From NCBI GenBank assembly GCA_024641805.1, contig JAHECJ010000018.1:4604-12090 (forward strand): 7,487 nucleotides of DNA, read 5' to 3'. Every line of letters begins with the position of its first letter. Position 1 is the stretch's first letter. The position numbers and the translations under genes are program-made. Positions 6,532-7,487 of this stretch are shown piece after piece. The notes under the pieces are model-generated. The model did no database searches, was not told the origin of the DNA, and saw only the letters and a list, made by a program, of their open reading frames with translations. Source of the stretch: Desulfococcus sp. Its GTDB lineage: Bacteria > Desulfobacterota > Desulfobacteria > Desulfobacterales > Desulfosalsimonadaceae.

Positions 6532-6600
6532 GGCGATGTTTCAAAACGGGACAGTCATGAGGATCGGAACCGGATTTTTTTTAAAGCGCAGGGTGGTTGT

Positions 6601-7487
6601 GTGAATCGGTCGCAAAAAACAGAAGGCGTAAGAACAGTTTCCGTAGGCGGAATCAGCATCAACCGGCACACGAGCGAGGAAACAAAGAAATATTTTCGGC
6701 GGCTGGAAAAAAGGCTCATGGCGTCGATGTTCATTGCGTTTCTGGTTCCGTTGATCATTCTATCCGTTTATTTCCATGTCCAGTTTGACCTGTCTTTGAA
6801 AAAAAGCGGAAAGCTTCACCTGATTTATCTGGCGGAAAGCCTCACAAATACCATTGATCTGTTTTTGCAGGAACGTGTCGTGAATATTTTCAACTTATTC
6901 CATGGCACCGGTTTTAATTTAAATCCATCCCAGGATCAAATGAACACACATTTCCAGAACCTGATGGAAACCAGCAGTGCTTTTATCGACGTCGGTTTTC
7001 TGGACAAAACCGGGAACCAGATCGGATATACAGGTCCGTTTCCGTATCTGCATGGTCAGGATTACAGCAATGAATTGTGGTTCAAGTCGCTGATGAGTCA
7101 AGCATCGAATTACTATGTCAGCGATATCTATATGGGATTTCGCAACAAACCCCATTTCACCATCGCCGTCAAGCAGCGGGTGGATAATGAGATTTACGTA
7201 ATGCGGGCGACGCTGGATCCGGATAAGTTCTATCTTTTTCTGCGGTCTATCGGCAGGGGAAAAGGCGTGGATATCGCCTTGACCAACAAGAAGGGTGAAT
7301 ATCAGGTGGTTGACCCCGCACAGGGAGTGCCTCTGGGGCAGAGTCACTTTCTCCCTCCTGTGTTAAGCGGTTCCGGTGTGACGGAAATCGGTAAAGACGG
7401 AACCACTGAATTGGTGGCATGTTCGTGGCTCAGGGAGGTCCCATGGGTCCTTTCCATCCGACAGCCGCTGAATATTGCGTATGCCGG
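6601..7487 (+). CDS. Cache-domain membrane sensor, probably a histidine kinase (truncated at the 3' edge)
   Basis: An open frame of 295 full codons runs off the window. Residues 1-40 are a hydrophilic cytoplasmic lead ending in KKYFRRLEKRLM. TM1 is at about residues 43-61 (FIAFLVPLIILSVYF). An extracytoplasmic region resembling a double-Cache sensor follows, with FIDVGFLDKTGNQIGYTGP (128-146), DYSNELWFKSL, YYVSDIYMGFRNKPHFTIAV (151-190 overall) and a second module from about 200. Tandem Cache domains usually bind small ligands such as organic acids or amino acids. TM2 and the output domain lie outside the window. A histidine kinase is favoured by the neighbouring receiver genes and by the YFRRL-TM lead, but a chemoreceptor or diguanylate cyclase is not excluded. 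The GTG at 6601 has AGGG (6590-6593) 7 bases upstream. ATG 6718 just before TM1 is an alternative. It shares the frame of the receiver gene, after its TAA. Confidence 0.85.
   Translation, partial: MNRSQKTEGVRTVSVGGISINRHTSEETKKYFRRLEKRLMASMFIAFLVPLIILSVYFHVQFDLSLKKSGKLHLIYLAESLTNTIDLFLQERVVNIFNLFHGTGFNLNPSQDQMNTHFQNLMETSSAFIDVGFLDKTGNQIGYTGPFPYLHGQDYSNELWFKSLMSQASNYYVSDIYMGFRNKPHFTIAVKQRVDNEIYVMRATLDPDKFYLFLRSIGRGKGVDIALTNKKGEYQVVDPAQGVPLGQSHFLPPVLSGSGVTEIGKDGTTELVACSWLREVPWVLSIRQPLNIAYA

Noticed and set aside
6574..6582. T-tract between the receiver and Cache sensor genes as a terminator
   Set aside because: Only a very short CGG/CCG pairing with a 2-base loop precedes it, not enough for an intrinsic terminator, so the two genes are probably co-transcribed.

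Overview
The window looks like chromosomal DNA from an anaerobic deltaproteobacterium, most likely of the Desulfobacterota (sulfate-reducer type). This is inferred from the style of the proteins and has not been tested by a search. The clues are a long-form UbiD decarboxylase, several NtrC/Cache-type two-component proteins, and a sigma-54 promoter. No tRNA, rRNA, CRISPR array, insertion sequence or phage gene was seen.

Layout. At the left edge, minus strand, are the first 11 codons of what is probably an Hsp20-type small heat-shock protein (1-33). A non-coding gap follows, ending in a strong hairpin with a T-tract on the + strand (244-278) that abuts the end of the next gene. From 278 to 2610, minus strand, lies a two-gene operon: a YhbP/PNPOx-like split-barrel protein (2107-2610) overlaps by ATGA the start of a 610-residue UbiD-family, prenyl-FMN-type decarboxylase (278-2110). 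A divergent intergenic region (2611-2892) with promoter-like elements separates this from a + strand signalling cluster. The cluster starts with a membrane histidine kinase with a helical periplasmic sensor (2893-4368) and, three bases later, its NtrC-family sigma-54 activator (4372-5820).

The 342-base gap 5821-6162 is rich in signals. It holds a long REP-like palindrome (5844-5885), an AT-rich perfect dyad (5990-6010), an IHF-like site (about 6078-6090) and a textbook -24/-12 sigma-54 promoter (6107-6123). That promoter drives a stand-alone receiver protein (6163-6531) whose phosphorylatable aspartate is replaced by glutamate. A Cache-domain membrane sensor, probably a histidine kinase, follows at 6601 and runs off the right edge.

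The simplest model, which is inference, is a two-tier signalling circuit. The first kinase/activator pair controls, through sigma-54, a second module made of a phosphomimetic-looking single-domain receiver and a Cache sensor kinase. The UbiD operon is divergently transcribed from the cluster. A regulatory link between them is possible but not shown.
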